A stretch of 64,000 nt of DNA from Pseudomonas sp. v388 (GTDB taxonomy: Bacteria > Pseudomonadota > Gammaproteobacteria > Pseudomonadales > Pseudomonadaceae): NCBI RefSeq assembly GCF_003935425.1, contig NZ_RHQN01000001.1, forward strand, positions 496,001-560,000. Direction: 5' to 3'. Both the position numbers and the translations under genes were made by a program. The notes beneath the pieces were generated by a model, which saw only the letters and a list, made by a program, of their open reading frames with translations, was not told the DNA's origin and searched no databases. Shown here in pieces: positions 16,367-25,159 of the stretch. Positions within the stretch are counted from its first letter, which is position 1, and each line of letters starts with the position of its first letter.

Positions 16367-17353
16367 TCAACGAACCTTTACCCGGGGATCCAACAACGTG
16401 TGTACAAGGTCGATCACAGCGTTCGTAACGATGACCATCAGAGCGCATACAAGCATCACACCCATCAATATCTGAGGCTCACGAGCCATGACGGCTTCAT
16501 AAGCGAGCCGGCCCATTCCTGGCCAGTTGAACACTGTCTCAACGACGACTGCTCCTCCCAGAATTCCAGCGACGTGCATGCCTGCCACCGTTGTGATGGG
16601 TATCAGCGCGTTGCGAAGAACATGGCGGCGGATCACCTGAGCGCGTGTAAGTCCTTTCGCAGTCGCTACGCGAACGTAGTCCAGGCTTTGTGCTTCTAAC
16701 ATCGCCCCTCTGGTCAGCCGCGCATAAATGCCTAGGTAATAAAGCATCAGCGACAAGGCTGGGAGCGCAACATATTTGGCGCGGTCAATCAGCCAGGCAA
16801 ACCCTTCAGATGGCCCGCCGATGGTGCGTGCGCCGCCACTTGGAAACCATCCAAGCTTCACGGAAAACAACACCACCAGCATCATCCCAACCCAGAAGGC
16901 AGGTACTGAATAGAAGAACTGCGAAGCCATTGAGGCGATCCGATCCGGTAATCGGTTAGCAAACACTGCCATGACTGTACCGAGCGAAATGCCAAGAATG
17001 AGTGCTCCGGCAATGGCCACGCCCATTAGTACTAACGTTCCGGGAAGCCGATCCAGGATCAGGTCAGATACAGAAAGCCCGTAGCGTTGTGAAAAACCAA
17101 GGTCAAAATGGAACAGTTGCTTAAAGTAGTTGGCAAGCTGCTCGTAGACAGGCTTGTCCACACCAAACGAATGCCTGATTTCCGCAATACTCTCAACCGT
17201 CGCAGCACCTGACTCCGCGGCAGCGAAGTCAGCTGCGTCCCCTGGGGCTAGTTTGAGAAGGAAAAAACTCAAGACTATGACGGCGAAGATCGTGGGAACC
17301 GCTTTGGTTACGTTGCGTGCGAAGCTCAGGGCGAGTCGCGTCAGTTGAATCAT
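16367..17353 (-). CDS. Dipeptide-type ABC transporter permease (DppB/GsiC-like)
   Basis: 328 aa, six predicted membrane helices. 'VPTIFAVIVLSFFLLKLAPGD' is the classical first helix of OppB/DppB proteins, and the EAA loop reads LDYVRVATAKGLTRAQVIRRHVLRNALIP. GAGGGAA precedes ATG 17353. First gene of the minus-strand importer operon, divergent from the rhodanese gene at 17637 across a 283-bp regulatory region. Confidence 0.92.
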   Translation of the reverse strand: MIQLTRLALSFARNVTKAVPTIFAVIVLSFFLLKLAPGDAADFAAAESGAATVESIAEIRHSFGVDKPVYEQLANYFKQLFHFDLGFSQRYGLSVSDLILDRLPGTLVLMGVAIAGALILGISLGTVMAVFANRLPDRIASMASQFFYSVPAFWVGMMLVVLFSVKLGWFPSGGARTIGGPSEGFAWLIDRAKYVALPALSLMLYYLGIYARLTRGAMLEAQSLDYVRVATAKGLTRAQVIRRHVLRNALIPITTVAGMHVAGILGGAVVVETVFNWPGMGRLAYEAVMAREPQILMGVMLVCALMVIVTNAVIDLVHTLLDPRVKVR

Positions 17354-17502
17354 TGAGTTCCCTCATGGCACGGTTGCAAATTCGTCTTCCGTTGCTATGG
17401 TCAGAACGAACTAAATGATCTTGTTGGGCAGGTTTGTACCCAAGAGTACAGATTTATTTCCTGGCTTGGAACAGGGTGCAGGCAACAAATTCTGAGAAAA
17501 TT

Positions 17503-17514
17503 TTTAGATCTAAA
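17503..17514. promoter_or_regulatory. 12-bp palindrome TTTAGATCTAAA in the divergent promoter region
   Basis: Perfect palindrome preceded by an A/T tract (GAAAATTT), lying between the divergent importer and rhodanese operons. A sister palindrome TTTACATGTAAA with a similar A-tract lies before oprD (23376-23387), and a half site TTTACATG with the same left flank lies at 20345-20352. Candidate operator of a regulator not encoded in the window. Confidence 0.4.
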
Positions 17515-17636
17515 CCTAGAATTTTTGGTTATCAAACCTCTGCCAGGTTCGGGCATAAGGTTAGATGATTTAAGTATTGGAGAAATCGCAGTCGACTGGT
17601 TAGAGCTTAAAAAAAGCGAACCTAGGAGGCTGTGCA

Positions 17637-19241
17637 GTGAATCCCAATCCCGTCCTTACCCAATTCGGCGCCCTAACGCCCGATGAACTTTTTAACGCTC
17701 TAAAATCACGGGAAGTTGCAGTGGTTGATGTGCGCTCACATGCTGAATTCGTGGCGGGACATATACTTCGGTCAGTGCATTTGCCGTTGGCGCAGTTAGA
17801 GACTCGATCACCCTCATTGATCCCAAACACAAAGGTTGAGATTGTTCTGGTCGGCGACGAAACGCTGACTACTCGTGCCGCTGAACTCCTGGAAAAGTTG
17901 AAGTATTCCAACATTCGTTACTTGCTGGGTGGGATTAGCGGCTGGGCCGCTATTGGCCGCCCACTGATCCCTGGCGCGCATGCCATCAGCAAAGCCCTCG
18001 GCGAATTCATCGAGCGGGAATTCTCAACCCCTAAACTTACGGCTGAGGAACTGGCACGGCGTAGATCGAGCGGAGAACAGATCATCGTTCTTGATACGCG
18101 CCCAGAAGTTGAGTTTCAGTATGTATCGATCCCCGGCTCCACTGTGCTCCCAGGTGCAGAAATCCTCTATCGTTTTGACCAGGTCGTGCCCTCGGAAAAT
18201 GCCACCGTCGTGGTGACTTGTGCCGGACGCACGCGAGGCATTATTGGGGCGCAGGCGCTGATCACGGCAGGGGTCAGAAACCCTGTATTTTCGCTTGAAA
18301 ACGGCACTGCTGGGTGGAGATTTGCCGGGCTTGAGCCGTCCAAAGGCTCAGCCAATCCTCTACCAACCCCCAGTGCAGAAACGCTTGAAAAAGCTCGAGA
18401 CAGAGCCTCCGCGCTGCAGACTAAATATGGTTTGAAATTGATCGATAACGATCTTCTGAAGGCATTCCAGTCCGAAAATACGCGTACGACGTATCTGTTC
18501 GACATTCGTACGGAAGATGAATATACAGCCGGGCACGTTAAAGGAAGTCAGCACGTTCCAAGCGGCCAGTTACTCCAAACAACCGATCTTTTCGTAGGTG
18601 TCAATAACGCAAGAATTGTCGTGATTGATGGTGCTGACGGTGTGCGTGGAGCTATTACAGCTTACTGGCTGACGCAGCTCGGCATCGGGGAAGTGTTTTT
18701 GTTCAACGCTGACTCAGCCGACTTCACTGAGTCAGGTGTCATAAAACCCACAGACCCACTCTTGTCCAATGGGCTATATCTTGAATCTCAGCAACTCAAA
18801 GCGCTGATCGATACCCAGCCTCTGACTATCATCGACTTTGCTCCCACTCACTCTGGTTCACGATCCAGGCGAGTCATTGATGGGTCGTGGTACTCGTCAC
18901 GTGAGTCTCTGCCAGGCAGCGTTGATGAATTGCCAGGCAAAGGGGCCGTCCTCTTCATATCGGATGACGGTCGAGAGGCTGCGTTTGCAGCCCAAGACAT
19001 AGCGCCCTCTCAAAACCGAGACCTGTTTGTGCTTCGGGGTGGAAAGAAAAGTTGGGAGGCAGCCGGCTTGCCGGTGGCAGACCAAGTGCACCCGAATAGC
19101 CTTGATCCTCTTGGGCCACCGAACCCTATACACACCACTGCCGAGTGGAAGAAATATTTTAACCGTTATGTGGCATGGGGAGACACGATTGTCGATCTGA
19201 TCCGGGCAGACGGGACGCTGGCGTTAGGGCGTGGCGCGTGA
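17637..19241 (+). CDS. Four-domain rhodanese-like sulfurtransferase
   Basis: 534 aa, GTG start at 17637 behind AGGAGG. Four rhodanese-like units at about 15-112, 136-235, 265-360 and 383-482, each ending in a 'GG...W..aG.p'-like or equivalent turn. Only the second has an active-site-type cysteine (C195 in TCAGRTRG); the equivalent loops of the others carry Asp/Gly (GDETLTTR, DGADGVRG, SDDGREAA). The C-terminus ends in a conserved YVAWGDTIVDLIRADG tail. Multi-rhodanese proteins of this size occur in Pseudomonas beside thiol-oxidation genes (PA2603 next to the mercaptopropionate dioxygenase PA2602, from memory). Likely handles sulfane sulfur or sulfite released by the neighbouring oxygenases. 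The stop overlaps the next start (GTGA). Confidence 0.88.
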   Translation: MNPNPVLTQFGALTPDELFNALKSREVAVVDVRSHAEFVAGHILRSVHLPLAQLETRSPSLIPNTKVEIVLVGDETLTTRAAELLEKLKYSNIRYLLGGISGWAAIGRPLIPGAHAISKALGEFIEREFSTPKLTAEELARRRSSGEQIIVLDTRPEVEFQYVSIPGSTVLPGAEILYRFDQVVPSENATVVVTCAGRTRGIIGAQALITAGVRNPVFSLENGTAGWRFAGLEPSKGSANPLPTPSAETLEKARDRASALQTKYGLKLIDNDLLKAFQSENTRTTYLFDIRTEDEYTAGHVKGSQHVPSGQLLQTTDLFVGVNNARIVVIDGADGVRGAITAYWLTQLGIGEVFLFNADSADFTESGVIKPTDPLLSNGLYLESQQLKALIDTQPLTIIDFAPTHSGSRSRRVIDGSWYSSRESLPGSVDELPGKGAVLFISDDGREAAFAAQDIAPSQNRDLFVLRGGKKSWEAAGLPVADQVHPNSLDPLGPPNPIHTTAEWKKYFNRYVAWGDTIVDLIRADGTLALGRGA

Positions 19242-20314
19242 GCACATCATTGCCGTCTGGCAATCCGATCTTCCACTGGTATCTGCCCACCGTTGGAGAC
19301 AGTCGCGCACTCCTTGAGCGTGGTGAAAATCGAAGAATCCCAGACATCGGGTATTTGAAAGAAGTAGCGCTTGCTGCGGAACGTAATGGTTTTGAATCAC
19401 TGCTGACCCCAACGGGTCGATCCTGCCCCGATCCATGGCTCATCACCGCTGCTCTGACTCAAGTTACGAGCCGTATAAAGTTTCTGGTGGCATTTCGACC
19501 AGGCCTGGTTCATCCGACGCTTATGGCGCAGATGGCACAGACGTTCCAAGAGGTTTCGGGTGGACGACTTGCGTTAAACGTAGTGACTGGCGCGGACGAT
19601 GCTGAGCAAATGTCATATGGAGATTTTATAAACAAATCTTCGCGGTATTCGCGAGCAGACGAATTTCTCAGCATCCTCAAACAAGAGTGGGCGGCGACTC
19701 CGTATGTGCATGAAGGTGAGTTCTACAAGATCTCAAAGGGTGGCCTTCCCGCTCTGTTGATAAAGCGACCTCCCATCTTCTTCGGGGGCGCCTCACCGCA
19801 AGCGGAGTCAGTCAGCGCTCGTCACGCTGATGTTCAGCTGTTCTTCGGCGAGACGCCGCCGATGCTGCGGGAACGGATTGCGAGGCTTCGCGAGTTGTCT
19901 GCTCAACAAGGCCGTGACATGGCTTTTGGGGTGCGCCTGCATGTGATCAACCGAGACTCATCCGATGAAGCCTGGGCCCATGCCAATCGGCTCCTCGACG
20001 GCTTGCCGGAAGACATCATAAATCGAGCCCAGCAGCGCTTCCGAGATTCTGGCGCAGTGGGCCACCAACGGCTGGCTGCGCTTCATGACGGCACTAAGCG
20101 GGATCGGGATGCGTTGCAGGTCTATCCGAACATATGGGCTGGATCGAGCCTCATTTACGGAAATCCTGCGCTAGTTGGCAACCATGCAGAGGTCGCGCAA
20201 AGGATCTCGGAATACCGGGATGCAGGTATCACGCACTTCATCATGTCCGGGTATCCGAGGCTTGAAAGCAGCTATGAGTTTGGAGAGAGCGTTATTCCGC
20301 TATTCAACAAATGA
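19238..20314 (+). CDS. LLM-class FMNH2-dependent monooxygenase (SsuD-like)
   Basis: 358 aa. GTG at 19238 overlaps the rhodanese stop by 4 bp (GTGA); a longer frame from 19175 would lie inside that gene. 'PIFHWYLPTVGDSRAL', 'ERNGFESLLTPTGRSCPDPWL', 'IKFLVAFRPGLVHPTLMAQMAQTF' and 'GGRLALNVVTG' match alkanesulfonate monooxygenase SsuD. SsuD releases sulfite from alkanesulfonates using FMNH2. Translational coupling to a sulfurtransferase supports a desulfonation role. Confidence 0.88.
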   Translation: MSTSLPSGNPIFHWYLPTVGDSRALLERGENRRIPDIGYLKEVALAAERNGFESLLTPTGRSCPDPWLITAALTQVTSRIKFLVAFRPGLVHPTLMAQMAQTFQEVSGGRLALNVVTGADDAEQMSYGDFINKSSRYSRADEFLSILKQEWAATPYVHEGEFYKISKGGLPALLIKRPPIFFGGASPQAESVSARHADVQLFFGETPPMLRERIARLRELSAQQGRDMAFGVRLHVINRDSSDEAWAHANRLLDGLPEDIINRAQQRFRDSGAVGHQRLAALHDGTKRDRDALQVYPNIWAGSSLIYGNPALVGNHAEVAQRISEYRDAGITHFIMSGYPRLESSYEFGESVIPLFNK

Positions 20315-20333
20315 TCACTGCTGAGGGATAAAC

Positions 20334-20353
20334 CCTCCAAAAAATTTACATGA
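20334..20353. promoter_or_regulatory. A-tract/TTTACATG motif before the DszC-like gene
   Basis: CTCCAAAAAATTTACATG here closely repeats CTCCAGAAAAATTTACATG at 23366-23384. The second copy completes a palindrome; this copy holds only the left half. It lies 91-110 bp before the ATG at 20444. Confidence 0.35.
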
Positions 20354-20443
20354 CCATTCTGCATGCCGTACGACGCCCAGTTCTTGGCGAGTGGCAGGCT
20401 GTCACATGCAAACATAACAACCAACATAAGTAGAGCTTAATTC

Positions 20444-21655
20444 ATGAGTACCGTTGTTCCATCAACAAATAACGAATCCAAACTGGATTCTGTGCGCGAT
20501 CGTTTCAACGATATTTTTGCACACATTGCAAAAACCGCTGGGGCTCGTGATTCAAGTCGCGAGCATCCGTTTGCTGAGGTGGCGGAACTTAAGGCCCAAG
20601 GTTTCGGGGCATTGCGTGTCCCTGTTGACCTAGGGGGAGCAGGTATCTCATACACGGAGCTGATGGACATCGTCATCGATCTGGGCAAAGCAGATCCGAA
20701 CATTGCTCATGCTTTTCGAAACCACTTTGCAACGATTGAAAGCGCGCTACTTAACCCGAACGCGCCGACATCCCGGTTCTTTTTGGAGGCTGCGGCACGA
20801 GGCGAAACGATTGGCGGGGCGTTCAGTGAGCTGACCACCGCTGTATCTGGTGGTGCCGACTTCAGCACGGTATTCAAACGCTCCGGTGATCGCTACAGCC
20901 TTACAGGCACAAAGCATTACACCACGGGCAACCTCTACGCCGATTGGCTGAGCGTGAATGCCGTGCGTGATGATGGCAAGCATGCGATGGCCACGATCCC
21001 CGCCTCTCGGGAAGGCATCGAGCGGCCATTGGATTGGGATGGCATTGGCCAGCGCCTCACCGGATCGGGTTCGACAAAATTTACAAATGTCGACGTTGCT
21101 CCAGAAGAGATTCTGGACGTCCAGCTTGATGCTCGCGCCTACCGGGCGGTTTTTCATCAGCTGTACCTCAGCGCAGTAATTGCCGGGATCATGGAGAACA
21201 TTCAGGACGACGCTATTGCGCTGGTCAAAAACCGCAGCAGGAATTTCTACCACGGGCTGGCAGACCTCCCGCGGCAAGAGTCCGGTGTTCAGGAGATCGT
21301 TGGGCAAATCTCGACCAATGCCTGGATTGCTAGAACCGTGGTTCAAGAGGCTGCCCGTGGATTCGAGCGCTGCCAGCAGCAGGAACGAGCTCACGGCGAC
21401 GATGAGGGCTCCAGAATGCAATCCTCGCTCGCAGCAGCGCGCGTCAAGGTTGTTGTCGATGAGCTTGGGCCTGTCACTGCCAACCTGTTGTTTGAAGCCG
21501 GCGGCGGTCAAACCGTTCGTTCGGGGACATACCTGGACAGGCACTGGCGAAACATCAAGACGCTTTCTGCGCACAACCCGCGGGTCTACAAGCTGCGGGT
21601 AATCGGCGACTACGAGCTCAACGGAGCACCGCTGCCCCGAGGCGGTTTCTTCTGA
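20444..21655 (+). CDS. Acyl-CoA dehydrogenase-fold flavin monooxygenase (DszC/SfnB-like), second copy
   Basis: 403 aa. It shares fold and motifs with the 12317-13546 protein: 'LDWDGIGQRLTGSGSTKFTNV', 'RNFYHGLADLPRQES' and 'YLDRHWRNIKTLSAHNP', ending in LPRGGFF. Lacking the WEGTN catalytic-glutamate segment, it is better read as an FMNH2-dependent oxygenase than as a dehydrogenase. It lies 129 bp after the SsuD-like gene and 86 bp before the second rhodanese gene, in the plus-strand arm of the sulfur cluster. Confidence 0.82.
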   Translation: MSTVVPSTNNESKLDSVRDRFNDIFAHIAKTAGARDSSREHPFAEVAELKAQGFGALRVPVDLGGAGISYTELMDIVIDLGKADPNIAHAFRNHFATIESALLNPNAPTSRFFLEAAARGETIGGAFSELTTAVSGGADFSTVFKRSGDRYSLTGTKHYTTGNLYADWLSVNAVRDDGKHAMATIPASREGIERPLDWDGIGQRLTGSGSTKFTNVDVAPEEILDVQLDARAYRAVFHQLYLSAVIAGIMENIQDDAIALVKNRSRNFYHGLADLPRQESGVQEIVGQISTNAWIARTVVQEAARGFERCQQQERAHGDDEGSRMQSSLAAARVKVVVDELGPVTANLLFEAGGGQTVRSGTYLDRHWRNIKTLSAHNPRVYKLRVIGDYELNGAPLPRGGFF

Positions 21656-21741
21656 TTCTGACAGCGTAACCAGCAAGCGTGCCAACCGTTCCAGTCACTC
21701 GGAACGGTCTAGCACTCGATCATGTAAACGAGAAAATAACA

Positions 21742-23352
21742 ATGACCAAAGAAACCGCTGTATCTCCCGAGCAACTGCAGTCGCTCTTTTTGAAGGCAAC
21801 CGAGATTGCGGTTCTCGACGTCAGGGAAGGCGGAATACATGCCCGTGATGGTCATATCCTTCGCAGTATCTCTTTGCCGTTAGGTGTCCTTGAATACCGT
21901 ATCGGCGAACTGGTGCCCCTTCTCTCGACACAGGTGGTTGTGTACGACGACGGCAAGAGACAGCTGGCGGAAGCCGCGAAACAGCGACTTGAGTCGCTGG
22001 GGTATCACAAGGTTTCGATTCTCCTTGGAGGCACTTCGGCCTGGAGAGATGCAGGCTATGAAATTTTTACCGGCGTGCATGCGATCGGGAAGGCGTTTGG
22101 TGAGGTGGTAGAGCACCACTATGGGACGCCTAGCATCAGCGTCGTGGATTTCAAACAACGGCGGGATAACGGCGAAAACATTGTTCTGCTCGACAGCCGG
22201 CCAGAGCATGAATATCGTAAATTCAGCATTTCCGGGGCGATTGATTTGCCAGGCGCCGAGCTCGTCTATCGATTTCACGAGGTCGTAACCGATCCCGATG
22301 CGTTGGTGGTGGTCAATTGTGCTGGCCGCACACGTAGCATTATTGGCGCCCAAGCGCTCATTAATGCTGGCGTTCCCAATAAGGTTGCTGCCCTCGCCAA
22401 TGGGACGATGGACTGGTTGCTGCACGGTTTTCCATTGGAACCCGGTACCGCTGAACCAGTGCGGGAGCCCTCCTCTCATGCGCTGGAAGCCGCACTGGAG
22501 TCTGCCGCGAAGCTAGCCCGGCAGTTCGATCTGAAATCGATCACCAAACAGGAGCTTGCGACCTTCACTGCTCAGGCCCTGCTGGAGGAGCGTTCGCTCT
22601 ACCTGCTCGATGTGCGAAGCCAACAGGAGTTCGAGACATCGCATTATCCGGGATCGAGATGGGCCTATGGTGGGCAGCTTGTCCAACAGGTGGGTGAGTG
22701 GGTTGGCACGCAGAACGCGCGGATTGTATTGATCGACGGTGCGGATGGGGTGCGCGCAGCAATAACCGCCTCATGGTTAACCCAAATCAACTGGGCTGAG
22801 GTTTACATTCTTCAGGATGCTCTTGCTGGAGCTGTCGAGGTGGGCACGGCCCCTCATCGCTATGCCATCACCCCTCCAAAGGCGCGGGAAATCGACGCTG
22901 TAGTCTTGCATCGCTTTTTGGCGGCAAATGAAGTCAATCTGATCGACGTCTCAGCCAGCAACCTTTTCAAGATCGGTCACATCCCTGGCAGCGAGTTCAC
23001 GCTAGGCACAGAGTTGATTGCCAAGATACGCAGCATCAAGAATGACCATCCGGTGGTGCTCACGTCCGTAGACGGTATCGTAGCCTCCTACGCAGCCGCG
23101 CGATGCGAACAAGCTGGGCTGACAGATGTCCTGGTGTTATCAGGTGGAACCAACGCCTGGTTGGCTGCAGGCCTTCCATTGATTGGAGGTGACAACGGGC
23201 AGCGACAACAGTTTTTGGACATATGGCCAAGCCCCTACACCGCGGAAAATCCTCACGCAGCGTTTCGAGAATACCTAGATTGGGAACTTCAACTTGTTGA
23301 ACAACTCCAGCGCGATGGAACCGCCGAGTTTCAGCTGCCGGATCTCGTCTAG
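21742..23352 (+). CDS. Four-domain rhodanese-like sulfurtransferase, second copy
   Basis: 536 aa from ATG 21742; a GTG at 21679 in frame is an alternative. Domain layout equals that of the 17637 protein: units at about 10-108, 134-233, 265-360 and 385-483. Again only the second unit has the cysteine (C193 in NCAGRTRS), and the third keeps the same IDGADGVRAA loop. The C-terminal tail EYLDWELQLVEQLQRDG parallels the first copy. The two are clear paralogues inside one cluster, suggesting two substrates or two steps, or a hetero-oligomer. Confidence 0.87.
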   Translation: MTKETAVSPEQLQSLFLKATEIAVLDVREGGIHARDGHILRSISLPLGVLEYRIGELVPLLSTQVVVYDDGKRQLAEAAKQRLESLGYHKVSILLGGTSAWRDAGYEIFTGVHAIGKAFGEVVEHHYGTPSISVVDFKQRRDNGENIVLLDSRPEHEYRKFSISGAIDLPGAELVYRFHEVVTDPDALVVVNCAGRTRSIIGAQALINAGVPNKVAALANGTMDWLLHGFPLEPGTAEPVREPSSHALEAALESAAKLARQFDLKSITKQELATFTAQALLEERSLYLLDVRSQQEFETSHYPGSRWAYGGQLVQQVGEWVGTQNARIVLIDGADGVRAAITASWLTQINWAEVYILQDALAGAVEVGTAPHRYAITPPKAREIDAVVLHRFLAANEVNLIDVSASNLFKIGHIPGSEFTLGTELIAKIRSIKNDHPVVLTSVDGIVASYAAARCEQAGLTDVLVLSGGTNAWLAAGLPLIGGDNGQRQQFLDIWPSPYTAENPHAAFREYLDWELQLVEQLQRDGTAEFQLPDLV

Positions 23353-23687
23353 GTCAGCTTGCGCCTCCAGAAAAATTTACATGTAAAGAACAGCTAGAAA
23401 GCCGACGCAATAACAAGCGGGCAATCATTGTACGAGCAACTGGTAGTACTACTTCTTCTGACGGCGGATCAGCATGTGAAGGGTATGCACCACGCCAGTC
23501 GCTCGGCGATTCATACAATACTAATAAGAGAATCGATAGTAATAATGTCACCGACTCTAAAGTCGAAGGCGCGTGTAAACACGTCCCGAGGTTTGTGAAA
23601 TTAGAGTGACAGGCCCAGCGCTCATATACAACGGCTTACCTGCCTGCGGCAATGAGCGGCATTCACACACCTTAGGAAAGTTTCACG
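23353..23687. other. Intergenic region before oprD
   Basis: 335 bp. It holds the palindromic A-tract motif near its start and otherwise nothing I can name. The oprD promoter should lie here; no convincing sigma-70 or sigma-54 boxes were picked out. Confidence 0.4.
23376..23387. promoter_or_regulatory. 12-bp palindrome TTTACATGTAAA
   Basis: Perfect palindrome behind an AAAAA tract, 300 bp before oprD and just after the second rhodanese gene. Compare TTTAGATCTAAA at 17503-17514; both fit TTTANATNTAAA. Confidence 0.4.
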
Positions 23688-25046
23688 ATGTCGCCATCTA
23701 ACAAATTGCTTTGGCTTTCTTCGCTTGCCTTTATTGCTTCTGACCCTTTTCAGTCAGCGCTTGCTGATAGCGCCCAAGAATCGTCCAAAGGCTTCATTGA
23801 GGACAGCACATGGGGGCTCTTGAATCGAACGCTGATCGATTATAGGGATTATCGTCATGGAGCGAGTAATTCCGGAGCTCGCAACGCTGTAAAGCCCAAG
23901 TCTGAGCGTAATGGCTATGCAGAAGAATGGGCGTATGGCCTGATGGGGAACATCCAGTCAGGCTTTACACAGGGCGTTGTGGGCGTCGGCCTGGACGCAC
24001 ATGTCTACTACGGTCAACAGTTGGACAGCGGCGGTGGGCGCGGCGGTAAAGCTCGGCTTCTCGGGGTCGACAATGACGGCCATATGAAAAACAACATTTC
24101 GCGCGGAGGCGTCGCTATCAAGTTCCGTGTGTCCAACACAACGTTGGCCATCGGGGAGCAGCGCGTAGTCACTCCAGTGTTCAACTCGTCTGACAATCGA
24201 CTGCTGCCTGAGACTGCGACAGGTCTATTCCTAGAAAGCAAAGAAATCCCGAACTATAAATTTGTTGCTGGCCACTTCACAGAGAGCACTGACCGCAATG
24301 CGTCGAGCCACGATCAAGGCTTTGTCGTAAACTACTCCAATGCAAAGCAAGGAAATCGGTCAGATTTCGTGGGTTCTACCTACACCGGGTTCAAGGATAC
24401 ATCCATCAGCCTCTACACCTCAGAGTATGAAGACACCTGGCGCAAACATTATGTCGGTGGCACATGGGCCTACCCGTTGACGCCGCAGCAAGCAGTTGCA
24501 CTGAACTTCAATCTCTACCGTATGACGGATACCGGCAAAGCGTTGTCGGGTAAAATTGATGATACTGCCTGGAGCTTGATTTCCAGCTATTCCTACAACG
24601 CCCACACGTTCATGCTGGGCTATCAGGAAGTCGATGGAAACACGCCTTTCGACTACCTCACACGCAGCGGAAAAATCCTGAGCAACTCATCCCCTATTTC
24701 TGGTTTCGATGCGCCCAACGAGAAATCACTGCAAGCCAGATACGATCTGAACATGGCGCCGTACGGTGTTCCGGGACTGACGTTCAGTAGCAACTATGTG
24801 AAGGGATGGAACATCGACGGAACCCACATGGATCGTACCGGCGGTTACAAATACCTTGGCTACGGGAAGGATGGTCGGCACTGGGAACGTGGGGTCTCAG
24901 CGAAGTACGTCGTGCAGAGTGGCTCCGCCAAGGGAATGTCCTTCTTCCTCAGGTATAACAGCCATCGTGCCAACAAGGCTCAGACCGAGGCGGATCAGGA
25001 TTGGTGGAGATTTTCGATCGACTTCCCGTTAACCGGGACTTTTTAA
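23688..25046 (+). CDS. OprD-family outer membrane porin
   Basis: 452 aa. Signal peptide of about 26 residues ending in SALA-DSAQ, then SKGFIEDSTWGLLNRTLIDYRDYRHG, the classic OprD/Occ N-terminus, and a C-terminal beta strand WWRFSIDFPLTGTF ending in Phe for outer-membrane insertion. The Occ family takes up basic amino acids or carboxylates. AGGA lies before the ATG. It closes the plus-strand arm of the sulfur cluster and probably provides outer-membrane entry for the same substrate, though it is separated by 335 bp and may have its own promoter. Confidence 0.93.
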   Translation: MSPSNKLLWLSSLAFIASDPFQSALADSAQESSKGFIEDSTWGLLNRTLIDYRDYRHGASNSGARNAVKPKSERNGYAEEWAYGLMGNIQSGFTQGVVGVGLDAHVYYGQQLDSGGGRGGKARLLGVDNDGHMKNNISRGGVAIKFRVSNTTLAIGEQRVVTPVFNSSDNRLLPETATGLFLESKEIPNYKFVAGHFTESTDRNASSHDQGFVVNYSNAKQGNRSDFVGSTYTGFKDTSISLYTSEYEDTWRKHYVGGTWAYPLTPQQAVALNFNLYRMTDTGKALSGKIDDTAWSLISSYSYNAHTFMLGYQEVDGNTPFDYLTRSGKILSNSSPISGFDAPNEKSLQARYDLNMAPYGVPGLTFSSNYVKGWNIDGTHMDRTGGYKYLGYGKDGRHWERGVSAKYVVQSGSAKGMSFFLRYNSHRANKAQTEADQDWWRFSIDFPLTGTF

Positions 25047-25108
25047 GATCGGTTTTTGATCGGCTGACCTGACCTGAATGACAGGTGGACGCCATCAAAC
25101 ATCGATTG

Positions 25109-25147
25109 AAACGGGCTCGCCTGGATGACGTCCAACCGAGCCCGTTT
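25109..25147. terminator. Bidirectional terminator between convergent oprD and MHS transporter
   Basis: AAACGGGCTCG and CGAGCCCGTTT form an 11-bp perfect stem around a 17-nt loop, flanked by short A/T runs, between two convergent stops (25046 and 25160). Confidence 0.75.
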
Positions 25148-25159
25148 ATCGCTATACCC

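Noticed and set aside
17354-17636. A sigma-54 promoter in the divergent region of the sulfur cluster
   Set aside because: TGGCACGGTTGC near 17370 has the right sequence elements but the spacing is three bases too short.
20747-21685. A 312-residue frame opposite the second DszC-like gene
   Set aside because: Antisense shadow, no motifs; the plus-strand gene is unambiguous.
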